A stretch of DNA of 64,000 nucleotides from contig NZ_CP113061.1 in NCBI RefSeq assembly GCF_026625745.1, positions 682,001 through 746,000 of the forward strand, in the 5' to 3' direction. The first letter of the stretch is position 1. Every line of letters begins with the position of its first letter. Positions 44,737 to 54,739 of the stretch are shown here, in pieces. Made by a program: the position numbers and the translations under genes. Source of the DNA: Asticcacaulis sp. SL142. Lineage in GTDB: Bacteria > Pseudomonadota > Alphaproteobacteria > Caulobacterales > Caulobacteraceae. The notes under the pieces were generated by a model. It saw nothing but the letters and a program-made list of their open reading frames with translations, did not search any database and was not told the DNA's origin.

Positions 44737-47308
44737 TTAGCTAGCCATACAGGTCGATGGCGCTGCCGCGATCAGTTCAATTTCAGCAACCTTGACCGCC
44801 TTGCCTGCCGTCACGGCAAAACGATAGCGGGAATAGGCCTTGGCTTTCAGACCATAGGTTTTGGTCATATAGGGCTGATCGAACATCTCACCCTTGCGGG
44901 TATCGAGCCTGACCCAGCGCTTGCCATCCCAGCCCTCGACGCGCCAGGCTGACGGCGGCGCTGCCTGAGCGCTGGTGCTGACCGTGTAGGCCTTAAGACA
45001 TACTGGCGCCGTCCGCTCAAAGGTGGCGTGATCGCCGGCCTTGGCGGTCCAGACCGTTGCGGATTTACCATCAACCAGTTCAGCCACGCTTGAGGATGCA
45101 GTCACCACCGCCCCGTCATAGAGCCACCGCCCCGGTGCGGCACTCATGCTAAAGGCCAGTTTCCCACCTGCCTGTACCTGCGCCTGGGTGACAAACGGTG
45201 CCTCAAGTGGCGTGCCGTTCAGGGTCACGCCCGCAATATAGGGCCGGTCGTACCCCGCATTATCCGCCATGATTTCCAGAGACTTATCCTCGCCAAGCTG
45301 AATGACGCTGCGCGCGTGACGTGGCCCATGCAGGTAATAACGATCACTGCCCAGCTTGGGGAATAGGCCCAGACGGTTAAAGACATAGTTGGAACTCATC
45401 GCCCCGGCATCTTCGTCACCGGGATAGGCGGTGGCCGTGAAATGGCGGGATACCTCACGCGCCCAATAGGACGACAGATCGGCACGGCCAATATTGTGGA
45501 ACAGCCACGGCGTCGAGAACGACGGCTCGTTGGTGATATCGATCAGGTTGGGAACTGAGGGCGTGAACCAGACGCTCATTAAAGCGCACCCGCCCACCCA
45601 TGGCTTCGACCATGCCGTCGATATCGTGCAGCACGCCGTAAGAATAGATCCAGGCCGTACCTTCGTAATAGCCGACATTATTGTGAACTTTACCGTCCCA
45701 TCCCAGCTTGGCGTCGATGTCCTGAAACCGGCCATCGGGATAGCGAGGCATGATAAAGCCGCTGAAACCGTCACTGGTCGTTTCCGGGTTCCAGACTTTC
45801 CGCCAGTTGGCGGAGCGCGTCATCAGCCGTTCGGCCTCATCAATCTTACCGACTTTTTTAGCCACCTGAGCGGCGAAATAGTCGTTGAGCGCAAACCCAA
45901 GCGTCGATGAGCCCGATTTAGCGCGCTGATTATTCGGTTCGGGGCTAAGATCACCGACACCGAAATAGCCACTTTCCAGATAACGCGGACGGCGGCGCTC
46001 AAATGCATTGAAATGCGTCAGACGATAGGCTTCATTCCAGTCGACGCCCGTGGCATCGCGCAGCAGGGCCTCACCGGTCACATTGTCCGCTTCGTCGCCG
46101 CCCTGGCCCACATGATAGTTCTGACCACCTATGATGGCCGTATCCGCCGCGCCCAGCTTATCATAGGTATGGACCAGCGAATTAATGTTTGACGCGTAAT
46201 CCTTCGGTGACAGGATCGACATCAGCGGGAACAGGGTCCGATAGGTATCCCATAAGGTATAGTGATCATCCCAGTTTGGCCGCCCCATTTCCTTGGCGGG
46301 TTGGTCCATCGAGCGGTCGCGCGGCTGAATCGAACTGTGGTACAGGGCGGTATAAAAGCGGCGGGTTTGAGCCTCATCAAGACCGGACACCTCAATCTTC
46401 GACAAGCGCGTATTCCAGGCCGTTTGCGTGTCTTTGCGCACCTGCTCGAAATCCCAGCCCGGAATTTCCTTATCAAGCAGAGCTTCGGCCGTTTCAGCGC
46501 TGGTGAACGACACGGCCAGTTTAACCAGAACGGGCTTGTCCGGCGCACCCTTGAAGGTCAGCCATGCCCCCAGACGCTCATCAAGGCCGGTCTCAGCCTG
46601 TGTGGCACCCGCCTTTACCGCCCCCTTGTCGAAAATGCCCCACTTTGTGGGCATCTGGCTGACGCGGGCAACAAACCAAATGTCAATCAGCGCCGGATTC
46701 CAATAGCCCTTAGCCTTAACGTGACCGACAACCTTACCCTCTTTCGGGTAGAGCTTTACATCCGCCAGTTCCGAGGCAACCACCCCACCCACTTTACGCG
46801 TCACATCAAAGACGAGTTGCGCCTCGTTACTTTTGGGGTAGGTCAGACGATAAATAGCCGAATAATGGGCCGGCGTGATCTCCACCCGCGTTGCGTAGCG
46901 GGCCAGATCGACGCTGTAGTAGTCGGCGGCCATCGTCACATTGGCTTTGTCCGACAGGTGCGCCGGTTCATCAAATTCGGGCACCCCCACCTGCGGCGAC
47001 AACAGGAAGGTGCCATAGGTCGTGACCCCACCGGAGCCCTGGGTGTGCAACTGGCCAAAACCACTGATCTTTTCGACGGGATTGTAACCGGAATTATTGG
47101 GATTGAGCGTTTCCGGCGACGGATGGATCGAACCGTTGGGACGCGCGACACCGGGGATAGTATCGCCTTCATTATCGTTGCCGAGCCCGATGCGAAGATC
47201 CGGCAGGGTATAGAGGTCTTGAGCCGTCTGTGCGGCCACAGGCACGCTGATAAGAGACAGACTAGCTACCCCTGACGCCAGCCACAAGGCACGATAGAAT
47301 TCCGTCAT
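44737..47308 (-). pseudogene. GH92 alpha-mannosidase interrupted by a frameshift
   Basis: Two overlapping minus-strand frames (45455-47308 and 44737-about 45570) together give one GH92 protein with a signal peptide, a central catalytic domain and a C-terminal discoidin-like region. The first frame is normal from MTEFYRALWLASG through GGQNYHVGQGGDEADNV to FNERL. The family then continues in the other frame with FTPSVPNLIDITNEPSFS and the base-Asp motif PGDEDAG. So the switch is at about 45568-45575, and the two catalytic parts are separated. Without correction the product stops early at 617 residues and lacks the base Asp. It may be a real loss of function or a sequencing error. Confidence 0.8.
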
Positions 47309-47505
47309 GAGAGTCCCTACCTGTTTATGCTTTTATATTACGCACTCTAGACCAGCAGACCTGCCGGTAAAGCCCTAAGGTCACTGGTCAGAGTAAAAAT
47401 ATGGCGATGCCTAAAGGCCCGCCGAAAAGACCAATCATTGTGATTTGATCGATGACCAGACGACTATTGGCCTTGAGCCATCCCGCATCTGATAAAGTAT
47501 CTTCA

Positions 47506-47544
47506 CAAGAAAAATGGCGGACCAGCAGGAGACACTGGCCCGCC
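47506..47544 (-). terminator. Terminator after the TonB-dependent receptor gene
   Basis: A near-perfect 10-bp stem GGCGGACCAG/CTGGCCCGCC (47516-47525 with 47535-47544, one mismatch) is followed on the minus strand by ATTTTTCTT. It lies 15 bases after the receptor stop codon and isolates the receptor from the GH92 gene. Confidence 0.7.
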
Positions 47545-47559
47545 CAGGGGAGGAAGACC

Positions 47560-50500
47560 TTAGAAAACGGCGCGGGCGCTCAGTGTGAACGTGCGACCGT
47601 CATAATCGATCCAGCGCACGAAACGCTCATCGTTCTCATACTCGTAACGCTTTTCATCGGTGATGTTGTAAGCATCCAGAGACAGCGTGATCGCGTCGGT
47701 GAGGTTATAGGATGCCGACAGATCAAGCTGACCGCGCTCCTTCACCGAACGGGCGCCGCCGGTATAGGTGCCGTTGGCATTGAGCGGGTAATCCGTGCGG
47801 TAGTTGTAAACAGCCCGGACACCGAACTTCGACGTTTCATAGAACAGGATTGCGTTGGTGGCATGCTTTGAAATCCCCGGGAACGGCGCGATGTCCGGGC
47901 TCTTGGATTCTGTATAGGCATAGTTGAAGTTACCGCCGAAGTTACGCCAGAAACCCGGCAGGAAGTCGAAATTCTGCTGGATGCTGAACTCAACCCCTTC
48001 AACGGTCGTGTCCTTGTCAAGGTTATAGGCCCCCGAAGCATTGACGTGAACAATACTGCTCGCCGTAGACAGGGACGTTGCGGTACAATATTGCCCATCC
48101 CATGACAAGGAGCCAAAGCCCCAGGTCGAACCGTCAGACGGACACAGAATGGCCGGGTCAGAGGTTGCCACCACGCGGCCGGTGATGATCTTCTTGAAAT
48201 AGGCCAGAGAGACCATGCCGCCCGGACGATTGTACCATTCAAGTGATAGATCGTAAGAGTCGGCCAGATATGGTTCGAGCTTATTATTACCGATACGAAC
48301 GCTGGTATCATAGATACTGACGGATGGTGTCGACAGATTGGCGTTGAGGATCGGGGAAGGTGAGATGCGCGTGACCGGCGAATATTGACGCGCTTGCGGG
48401 CGGACATAGGTCTTATAGTAAGCCCCGCGCAGGATCAGGTCATCGGTGATGTCGGCGGCAAAAATGGCCGACGGCAGCCAATAATCATAGCTGTTCTCAA
48501 TGCTCTGCCACTCGAAATTCGATAGCGAACCGATGGAGTTGGTGAATGGCGTGATGACATCGTAGGAATCGATCTTATTGTCAGTCGATTCATAACGTGT
48601 GCCGAAATTACCGCGAACGCGATGCCCCAATATATCCGTATCGAATTTGAACTGAATATAGGCCTGAGAGACATCGTTTTGGGTATTGTAGTTATAGTCG
48701 GCGAAAGCGCCATCGGCATACTGGATGTTAAAGCCCGCCGTCGTCAGCCCGCCGCCTGATGCGGTATAGGGCGTCACCGGCGTTACAGCGTCAATGAAGC
48801 GTTCAGCATCAAACGTGATCCAGTTGGTGGTGATATCGGCATTTCCATTCATAAAGTCACCGACGAACGACGGCGTATAAACCATGTCCGCCGTGATGTT
48901 CTGCATTTGAAGGCCATAGCCCATATTGCGGAACCCGCGGGATTCGAACTTGTTTTGCAGCAGTTGAACGCCACCCTTGATACTTTTGATCGGGCCGAAG
49001 TTCACGAAGCGCTCGACATTGACCTGCGCCGAGTTGACGGTTTCTTCCGCCAGCGACTCAGAACCGCTCAGGCTGAAGTAATAAACACCGCCCGGTTGCA
49101 GATATCCGGCTGGATCAGAGGCATTTGCATTAATGCTGTTGGAGGCGCCCTGCCAGACCCATCCCGACGTAAAGAGTATGTTCTGTGGCGAGGGCGTAAC
49201 CGTATAGCTGAAGTCATCCAGATCGCCGAAACCGGTGGTGATCGTCCCGCTGATGCCATTGGTTCCGCCACCACTGACCGAGTTGGTCTGAAGATTCAGT
49301 TCGGTTTCAATCGATGAGTTCTCGCCCTTTGAGAGCGCGAGCACCCCATCAACCTTCCAGTCTTCGTTCGACCATTCAGCATTGGCGACAATACCGCCGG
49401 CCTTCTGGTGCTGACCATACTGCCGCGTCGAAATCTTGGCCGGGAAGTTGTCGTGAGTTACCGTCTCATAGAGCCAACGACCGTCTGAGGTTTGCACCGG
49501 CGTGCCCGACGGAGTCATAGTACCCGCACCCGCCCAGACCGCATTAATCAGGAAGTGCTGGGTCGTCTTGGGCAGGTCGCGGTCAGTGTAGTAACCAACG
49601 ATACCCAACTTGGTGCTGTCGTTAGGCTTCCATTCAATTCCGCCCGAGGCCGTCCACAGGTCACCTTCGTTGGTGCGGGTATATTGACGGATCGCATCAA
49701 GCGCATAAACGCCCGTATTGCCTTTTGAGCCGGTAGCACTACTCAGGAAGGGCGTGACATCGCCTGTAGCTGGTAAACCCAGCGCATTCTTGAGCGAATA
49801 ACAAAATGACGTAGAGCCCGACGGACAATCCGATGCCGAATAGTAATCACCATAGGTCGACGCAAACTGCGCATTAGTCAGACCTGTCAGAGTCGGGGTC
49901 AGACGACTATAGCCGTTAAAGCGCAGGGTATCGCGGCGGAAGTTTTCTTTTTTGAAGGCCACCGTGCCAAATACCGCTAGGCTTTCACTCAGGTGCTTGT
50001 TGTAGCCCAGCGTAAAGGCTGGCGCGAGATTTTTGCCCAGCTCGTTATATTCATAAGACGCCTTGAACGTACCGCCATCCTTGCGTGACAAGGCTGGAGC
50101 AATCTGCATATCGACGTTGCCGCTAAGACCGCCGGACGGCGCATTGGCCATAGGTGACTTTTGGATCACAAATGCCGAAAAGATATCGGAATTGAAAGCC
50201 CCCAGAGGCGTTCCCTGATCATTAGCCAGAGATGGCGGCGCGGCAAACGAAACCCCGTTGATGGTTGTCTGGGCATAAGAGCCCGGCATACCCCGCACAT
50301 TGATCGTGGCGTTGCGCCCTTCGGCCTCACGGTTGATTTGCACACCCGGCACGCGCTGCAAGGCTTCACCGACGTTCAGATCCGGGAAACGCCCCAGACC
50401 GTCCGACGAAATACCGTCAGTGATTTCAATATTGCTGCGCTTGGCGCGAACCGCATCGAGGTAGCTCTTCTTAATACCGGTAACAACGACCGTATTAATA

Positions 50501-50625
50501 TCATCTTCCGCAGGCGCTGGCGCCGCCTCCTGCGCACTGACAATCATAGGCATGCCGCCGATAACTGTGGCACAAAGCAGCGCCGCCCTCCAGGCATGCC
50601 TGGTACGAGAATTTATTGAGTACAC
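47560..50625 (-). CDS. TonB-dependent outer-membrane receptor, carbohydrate type
   Basis: A 1021-residue outer-membrane transporter that should import an oligosaccharide using TonB energy. A signal peptide (about 1-31) precedes a TonB-box-like INTVVVTG segment and the plug domain (about 50-180, GEALQRVPGVQINREAEGRNATINVRGMPGSYAQTTINGV (quoted only as landmarks VPGVQINREAEGR and GSYAQTTINGV)). A 22-stranded barrel follows, ending in FTLSARAVF with a terminal Phe. The start is a GTG at 50625 supported by AAGGAAAGGAAA about 8 bases upstream. Its place beside the hydrolases, and the absence of siderophore-type genes, indicate a sugar substrate. Confidence 0.9.
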   Translation of the reverse strand: MYSINSRTRHAWRAALLCATVIGGMPMIVSAQEAAPAPAEDDINTVVVTGIKKSYLDAVRAKRSNIEITDGISSDGLGRFPDLNVGEALQRVPGVQINREAEGRNATINVRGMPGSYAQTTINGVSFAAPPSLANDQGTPLGAFNSDIFSAFVIQKSPMANAPSGGLSGNVDMQIAPALSRKDGGTFKASYEYNELGKNLAPAFTLGYNKHLSESLAVFGTVAFKKENFRRDTLRFNGYSRLTPTLTGLTNAQFASTYGDYYSASDCPSGSTSFCYSLKNALGLPATGDVTPFLSSATGSKGNTGVYALDAIRQYTRTNEGDLWTASGGIEWKPNDSTKLGIVGYYTDRDLPKTTQHFLINAVWAGAGTMTPSGTPVQTSDGRWLYETVTHDNFPAKISTRQYGQHQKAGGIVANAEWSNEDWKVDGVLALSKGENSSIETELNLQTNSVSGGGTNGISGTITTGFGDLDDFSYTVTPSPQNILFTSGWVWQGASNSINANASDPAGYLQPGGVYYFSLSGSESLAEETVNSAQVNVERFVNFGPIKSIKGGVQLLQNKFESRGFRNMGYGLQMQNITADMVYTPSFVGDFMNGNADITTNWITFDAERFIDAVTPVTPYTASGGGLTTAGFNIQYADGAFADYNYNTQNDVSQAYIQFKFDTDILGHRVRGNFGTRYESTDNKIDSYDVITPFTNSIGSLSNFEWQSIENSYDYWLPSAIFAADITDDLILRGAYYKTYVRPQARQYSPVTRISPSPILNANLSTPSVSIYDTSVRIGNNKLEPYLADSYDLSLEWYNRPGGMVSLAYFKKIITGRVVATSDPAILCPSDGSTWGFGSLSWDGQYCTATSLSTASSIVHVNASGAYNLDKDTTVEGVEFSIQQNFDFLPGFWRNFGGNFNYAYTESKSPDIAPFPGISKHATNAILFYETSKFGVRAVYNYRTDYPLNANGTYTGGARSVKERGQLDLSASYNLTDAITLSLDAYNITDEKRYEYENDERFVRWIDYDGRTFTLSARAVF

Positions 50626-50709
50626 CGCAGGTTTCCTTTCCTTGCATGCCGGTCTTAAGCCGACTTCTTTTTTCTTTTCAAAGCCTCACGCCAACAGCGG
50701 CGTTATAGG

Positions 50710-50736
50710 TCTGACCAATTTACTATCAAGGTCAGA
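50710..50736. promoter_or_regulatory. Inverted repeat upstream of the TonB-dependent receptor (site A)
   Basis: A perfect 7-bp inverted repeat TCTGACC-N13-GGTCAGA about 85-110 bases before the receptor start. The half-site GGTCAGA recurs at 47386-47392 before the GH92 gene. Possible operator; IclR proteins bind such spaced repeats, but the link is inferred. Confidence 0.35.
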
Positions 50737-50750
50737 TAGAGTCGTCAATT

Positions 50751-50764
50751 TGTATGACCATACA
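50751..50764. promoter_or_regulatory. Inverted repeat upstream of the TonB-dependent receptor (site B)
   Basis: A perfect 6-bp inverted repeat TGTATG-AC-CATACA, 15 bases beyond site A. The form resembles GntR-family operators. Function is inferred. Confidence 0.35.
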
Positions 50765-51316
50765 CCGCTCTTAAATTTTGACAATGAGATAAAAAAGTCA
50801 CATTATAGACATAATTGATTGTTTTTGCTCGGTTTTAAATACAATATTTGAAATATTTATTTTTAAAACACAATTTGCGCGCGCCATCGTGTGCGCCAAG
50901 GTTGGTTACGAAATTTTTTAATGGTAAGGCCAATACCGCATCAAACCACGCTAACCTCAATAAACACTTCACTTAATTGGTAATGCCATAAGTAGGTCGA
51001 TTGCGCAGAAAGCATCAGGCCTCGACGCACGTACAAGGTTTGTCCCGGATACCCCCTCTGAAACCATGAGGGTTTTGGGTAGTCGGTCAATGAGGTTGAC
51101 CCAAATGTCGGGATCGGAGAACTGCATTTGGGCGGTGGCGGCCCCTATCAGTACTTTATCTTTAGCCTGATGAGTGCCGAATTGGGGTGCGGTCTCATAA
51201 TCGGCGGCCGACCCTACAGGTCAGGGTTCACATTTTCTTTATGTGCGCACACGCCGCATCGCATCTTAAAATAATCAGGCGTAAGCTACATTTCATAAAA
51301 CCTATGGGAGACAACT

Positions 51317-51583
51317 ATGACTACCTACAGCCATCGCTTTTTCGATAAGAATACCGGCGAGGAAATTTATGCGTCCGATGACTTCCGCTTTACAGCCGTG
51401 CCCGCGATAAACCACCGGATATCTGATCCTGAATTTCGGGAACGCTATGGTGGCCCCGCGGTCGTAAATCGTGTTGAAGCCGGTGATGAACAGGGCGACG
51501 AAGTGGAACTGCTCGTCTATGTTGATGGTGCCGAAGAGATACTGAACACCCAAGATCAGGAAGACGGTTATCGAAGGTCATAG
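51317..51583 (+). CDS. Small acidic hypothetical protein
   Basis: An 88-residue protein of unknown function. It is acidic, with no signal peptide or membrane segment. The ribosome site GGGAG lies 6 bases before the ATG. Residues 10-70 (KNTGEEIYASDDFR and GDEVELLVYVDGAEEI) look like a real small globular protein. It is flanked on both sides by decayed-looking sequence, so it could be a surviving gene of an otherwise lost segment. The family is not recognised. Confidence 0.55.
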   Translation: MTTYSHRFFDKNTGEEIYASDDFRFTAVPAINHRISDPEFRERYGGPAVVNRVEAGDEQGDEVELLVYVDGAEEILNTQDQEDGYRRS

Positions 51584-51890
51584 CCTTATGGTAAATTGAG
51601 TTGCCGAGCCCTCCGAACCCGCATCAAGCAATTTCTGCTTAGCGTCACGCGCAATACGAATTACTGTATTCAGGTCGCAGGCGTTCGACAATTTGCACCA
51701 ACTTTTCATACATGGCCGAATGTTCAATAATAGTCTGCGTAAAAACGGGGGGCCGTACGCATTATCCCCTGCAACTAAAGGTAACTAATCACATTATCAA
51801 CAAATGCTGTCCATGCACTTTCCGGCTCGCCAAAGGCTGATCTGTCTTGTAAAAGCCATGTAATTCATAGGTTAAGCTTGAGGTTTGGAC
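51584..51890. other. Intergenic region with broken minus-strand frame
   Basis: About 300 bases between the small hypothetical protein and the cytochrome gene. On minus, two frames join near 51680: first IIEHSAMYEKLVQIVERL, then NTVIRIARDAKQKLLDAG, ending TIRL at the TGA 51578-51580. This looks like the tail of a frameshifted gene. I do not recognise it. Confidence 0.35.
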
Positions 51891-52391
51891 ATGCGGTTCG
51901 GAGTAAAATCACGGTTTTTTGTATTAGCCATGGCCGTCTCTCTGACGGCGTGCGAACCGGCTCCCAAACCCACCACGTCCCCTGAATCGTCATCTCATGC
52001 GCCTTCGGCCGACCTGAGCGAAGCTGAAAAAGCACAGGTTCTGGCATCACTGCCTACACCTTATAATGCCGCCAGCCTAGAAGAGGGTAAAAAGCAGTTC
52101 GGCAAATGCCGGTCATGCCATGTGCTGATTGAGACGACCGCGACCACGACCGGCCCTCATCTATACGGAGTATTTGGTCGCAAAGCGGGAACCGAAGGCG
52201 GATACCCCTACTCTGATGCCATGAAAGCTCATGATGTGACTTGGGATTTCGCCACGCTTGATGCGTTCCTGACCAAACCACGCGACGCGGTTCCGGGCAC
52301 CAAAATGGCATTTTTAGGCATCAAAGACGCTAAAGACCGCGAGAACCTGCTGGCCTATATTGCGGTTGAAACGGCTAAGAAACCGCAATAA
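51891..52391 (+). CDS. Lipoprotein class I cytochrome c
   Basis: A membrane-anchored c-type cytochrome of 166 residues. A lipobox near residue 20 (AVSLTAC) marks it as a probable lipoprotein, followed by a Ser/Pro-rich linker. The cytochrome c fold (about 65-160) has the haem-binding CRSCH, and the axial Met lies in PGTKMAFLGIKD. This resembles the cytochrome c2/c-552 group that carries electrons in the periplasm. The ATG at 51891 is chosen over a TTG two codons earlier. It lies convergently with the beta-barrel-like gene, one base apart. Confidence 0.88.
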   Translation: MRFGVKSRFFVLAMAVSLTACEPAPKPTTSPESSSHAPSADLSEAEKAQVLASLPTPYNAASLEEGKKQFGKCRSCHVLIETTATTTGPHLYGVFGRKAGTEGGYPYSDAMKAHDVTWDFATLDAFLTKPRDAVPGTKMAFLGIKDAKDRENLLAYIAVETAKKPQ

Positions 52392-53171
52392 CTAAAACCG
52401 CTTCCATATTGATAAGGATAAGGCTTTTACCTGCGGGACGTTCTCACCCGATAGAGTTTGGCGCGCGCCCAGTTGTACGCTAATATCCTGTTTGCCTCCG
52501 AAGTGGCGCACAACGCTTACCTCAGCGCTTGTCCACTTGGCACGCCCCCAGGATTCCTTATCGGTTTGCCCCGCATAGACTTGCGCCATGACAATCCATT
52601 TCGGATCGGGCTTTATGCCAACCGTCGCATCCACCCGCACCTGATCGGCTTCTTTTTCGCGCCAGCGTTTCGCCACCTGTAGGTCAACGAAGGCGTCCTT
52701 GCCCGCGACCTTAAAACTCTTGCCACCATAGGCCCGCACCTCGGTATCGGTGCCTTTGGACCTTGCCTGATCAAAATCACTACGGCGTCCCTTGCCCAGC
52801 CCTTCGACACCTGCACCCACCGCTAAGATGGCCGTATCTGTCTTCGCCACAGTCACACGCCCGCCAATCTCAACAGACCCCAGCCCCGAATAGGATGTGC
52901 TGTCGGTTTTAAAGTCCTGATAATCAGCCTTAGCATACACAGTTACGCGATCATTAAGACCATAATCGCTGTAGACCGAGACATTACGCGTATCCCACTT
53001 ACCAATAGACGCTGTGTTGCCATCGCCATCAAAGCCCTTATTGGCCGTAGAAGGTTCCAGCTTAATAATGACCTGCCCACGACCGTTTTCTTGCGGCCAT
53101 CCACCGGCAAGACTTAGGCTGGGCGTAACCAAAAGCGCAAATACCGCAAACACTCTACAGAAAAGCCTCAT
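52392..53171 (-). CDS. Probable outer-membrane beta-barrel protein
   Basis: A 259-residue exported protein of unknown function. A signal peptide (about 1-22, VFAVFALLVTPSLSLAGG) is followed by alternating hydrophobic/polar segments typical of beta strands throughout (VSVYSDYGLNDRVTVYAKAD, VEIGGRVTVAKTDTAILAVGAGVEG (in pieces)), and the C-terminus is KRF with terminal Phe. This suggests an outer-membrane barrel of 10-12 strands. Gene family not recognised. The gene is convergent with the cytochrome gene. Confidence 0.65.
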   Translation of the reverse strand: MRLFCRVFAVFALLVTPSLSLAGGWPQENGRGQVIIKLEPSTANKGFDGDGNTASIGKWDTRNVSVYSDYGLNDRVTVYAKADYQDFKTDSTSYSGLGSVEIGGRVTVAKTDTAILAVGAGVEGLGKGRRSDFDQARSKGTDTEVRAYGGKSFKVAGKDAFVDLQVAKRWREKEADQVRVDATVGIKPDPKWIVMAQVYAGQTDKESWGRAKWTSAEVSVVRHFGGKQDISVQLGARQTLSGENVPQVKALSLSIWKRF

Positions 53172-53246
53172 CCTCGCCCCCGAAGCCAGTTCATTCGATA
53201 AATCAAGCTTTGGGCGAATCGGTAAAAAGTTCCCTAATGGCGCGCA

Positions 53247-53729
53247 TCAGGCGGCGCGCGAAATCACCAGCTTGCCTTCACTGACTTTCACAATTTTCAC
53301 AGGCTCCCGTGCCTTAAGCTTGGCGTCCTCTTCCCCCTCAATGACCGCCGGCCATTCTACACCGTCATAGATTACGCGGCCTTCATGTGAGCCGCCAAAG
53401 CCTTCAAGCACAGTGGCGGTCTTGCCGACTAAACGCTGACCGGGATCATTAATGTCACCCGCTGGCGCGTCCTTTTTCATAAAGCGGCGCGACAATATCG
53501 ACAGGGTAAGGGTCAGAACGGAAAAGATAATCACCTGAAACACAAAGCCAATGGGCAACCCGGTCAGGGTCAGCAAGGCCACAACCCCGGCTGATGCCGC
53601 AGGCCACAGCAGCCATTCCGTACCCAACATAATCTCAAGACCAAGCACAATAACGCCCAAGGTCAGCCATACCCAAAAGGCCTGCATGCCCACCGGCTCA
53701 GACGTCAAAAGCGTTGCAAAATCAGGCAT
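53247..53729 (-). CDS. NfeD-like membrane protein
   Basis: A 160-residue inner-membrane protein with two or three membrane segments in the first half (about 18-35, 40-60 and 60-80) and a C-terminal OB-fold domain (about 95-160; GKTATVLEGFGGSHEGRVIYDGVEWPA (in part)). NfeD proteins pair with SPFH proteins such as stomatin/QmcA. It follows the SPFH gene by 15 bases on the same strand, which supports that role. Confidence 0.85.
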   Translation of the reverse strand: MPDFATLLTSEPVGMQAFWVWLTLGVIVLGLEIMLGTEWLLWPAASAGVVALLTLTGLPIGFVFQVIIFSVLTLTLSILSRRFMKKDAPAGDINDPGQRLVGKTATVLEGFGGSHEGRVIYDGVEWPAVIEGEEDAKLKAREPVKIVKVSEGKLVISRAA

Positions 53730-53744
53730 ATTTATCTCCTGTCC

Positions 53745-54674
53745 TTACTTTTTAGCTGAAGCTTGATCATTGGTCAGGGATTTTACGAGTTCCGTCACAC
53801 CACCTACGGTTCCGGCCAGACTGGACAATTCGGTCGGCAAAATAATGGTCTTAGTATTCGGAGACATTGCAAACTTACCGAACGCCTCAACGTACTTTTG
53901 CGCAACAAAATAGTTGATGGCGTTGACATCACCCTTGGCAATCGCTTCGGACACCATTTCCGTCGCCTTGGCCTCAGCCTCGGCGGCGCGTTCACGGGCT
54001 TCGGCGTCACGATAGGCCGCTTCGCGACGGCCTTCAGCTTCAAGCACGGTCGCCTGTTTATTACCCTCAGCACGGGTGATGGCCGCCTGCTTATCACCAT
54101 CCGCTTCAATGATCTGAGCGCGGCGCTCACGTTCAGCTTTCATCTGGCGGGCCATAGAATCTGTGATATCAAGAGGCGGTTTCAAATCTTTGATTTCAAT
54201 CCGATTTACCTTAACACCCCACGGGCTGGTCGCCTGATCAATCACGGTCAGAAGACGCGAATTTATGGAATCGCGTTGCGACAAAACTTCATCCAGTTCC
54301 ATACCGCCGACCACAGTCCGCAAGTTGGTCATGGCCAGTTGCGTGACGGCATTATCGAGATTATCGACACGGTACGCCGCCGCCGCGGCATCCATGACTT
54401 GCGTAAAGACAATACCATCAACCTTGACCACCACGTTATCCTTGGTGATGACTTCCTGTTGGGGCACATCAACAACCCGCTCCATCATATTGACCCGCCG
54501 ACCGATGCTTTCAACAAAGGGCGTCAGGAAAGAAATACCGGGCTTTAAGGTGCGGGTATAGCGGCCAAAACGCTCCACCGTAAACTCACGCCCCTGCGGT
54601 ACGATTTTAATGATGCTGAAGGCGATAACGATCGCCAAAATAAGGGTGACTGCGGAAAATGCACTTACAAACAT
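53745..54674 (-). CDS. SPFH/band-7 (stomatin, QmcA-type) protein
   Basis: A 309-residue membrane protein with one N-terminal membrane segment (about 5-23, FSAVTLILAIVIAFSIIKIV) and an SPFH domain (about 25-180, with GREFTVERFGRYTRTLKPG and VGGMELDEVLSQRDSINSRLL). A long charged coiled coil (about 185-260; DKQAAITRAEGNKQAT, EAEGRREAAYRDAEARERAA) precedes a C-terminal oligomerisation region. These proteins form ring-like membrane microdomain scaffolds, often with NfeD. The NUDIX gene lies upstream and NfeD downstream on the same strand. Confidence 0.9.
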   Translation of the reverse strand: MFVSAFSAVTLILAIVIAFSIIKIVPQGREFTVERFGRYTRTLKPGISFLTPFVESIGRRVNMMERVVDVPQQEVITKDNVVVKVDGIVFTQVMDAAAAAYRVDNLDNAVTQLAMTNLRTVVGGMELDEVLSQRDSINSRLLTVIDQATSPWGVKVNRIEIKDLKPPLDITDSMARQMKAERERRAQIIEADGDKQAAITRAEGNKQATVLEAEGRREAAYRDAEARERAAEAEAKATEMVSEAIAKGDVNAINYFVAQKYVEAFGKFAMSPNTKTIILPTELSSLAGTVGGVTELVKSLTNDQASAKK

Positions 54675-54739
54675 TCAGGGTTCCCTCTTGCCTTGTTTTG
54701 CCCGGTTTAACTCTACCCTAAATCACACGATTTCAAAGC

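Larger units (their letters stand above)
50626..51316. other. Upstream region of the receptor gene with possible decayed frame
   Basis: About 690 bases. The part nearest the receptor (50626-50880) is AT-rich and holds two inverted repeats, likely control sites. From about 51230 to 50969 on minus, an 84-codon open stretch without an early start codon reads protein-like text (WVNLIDRLPKTLMVSEGVSG), ending at TGA 50969-50971. It follows an in-frame stop, so it could be the decayed end of a gene. I do not recognise it. Confidence 0.4.

Noticed and set aside
46262-47275. 337-codon plus-strand frame opposite the GH92 gene
   Set aside because: Shadow of the GH92 coding sequence, no recognisable motif.
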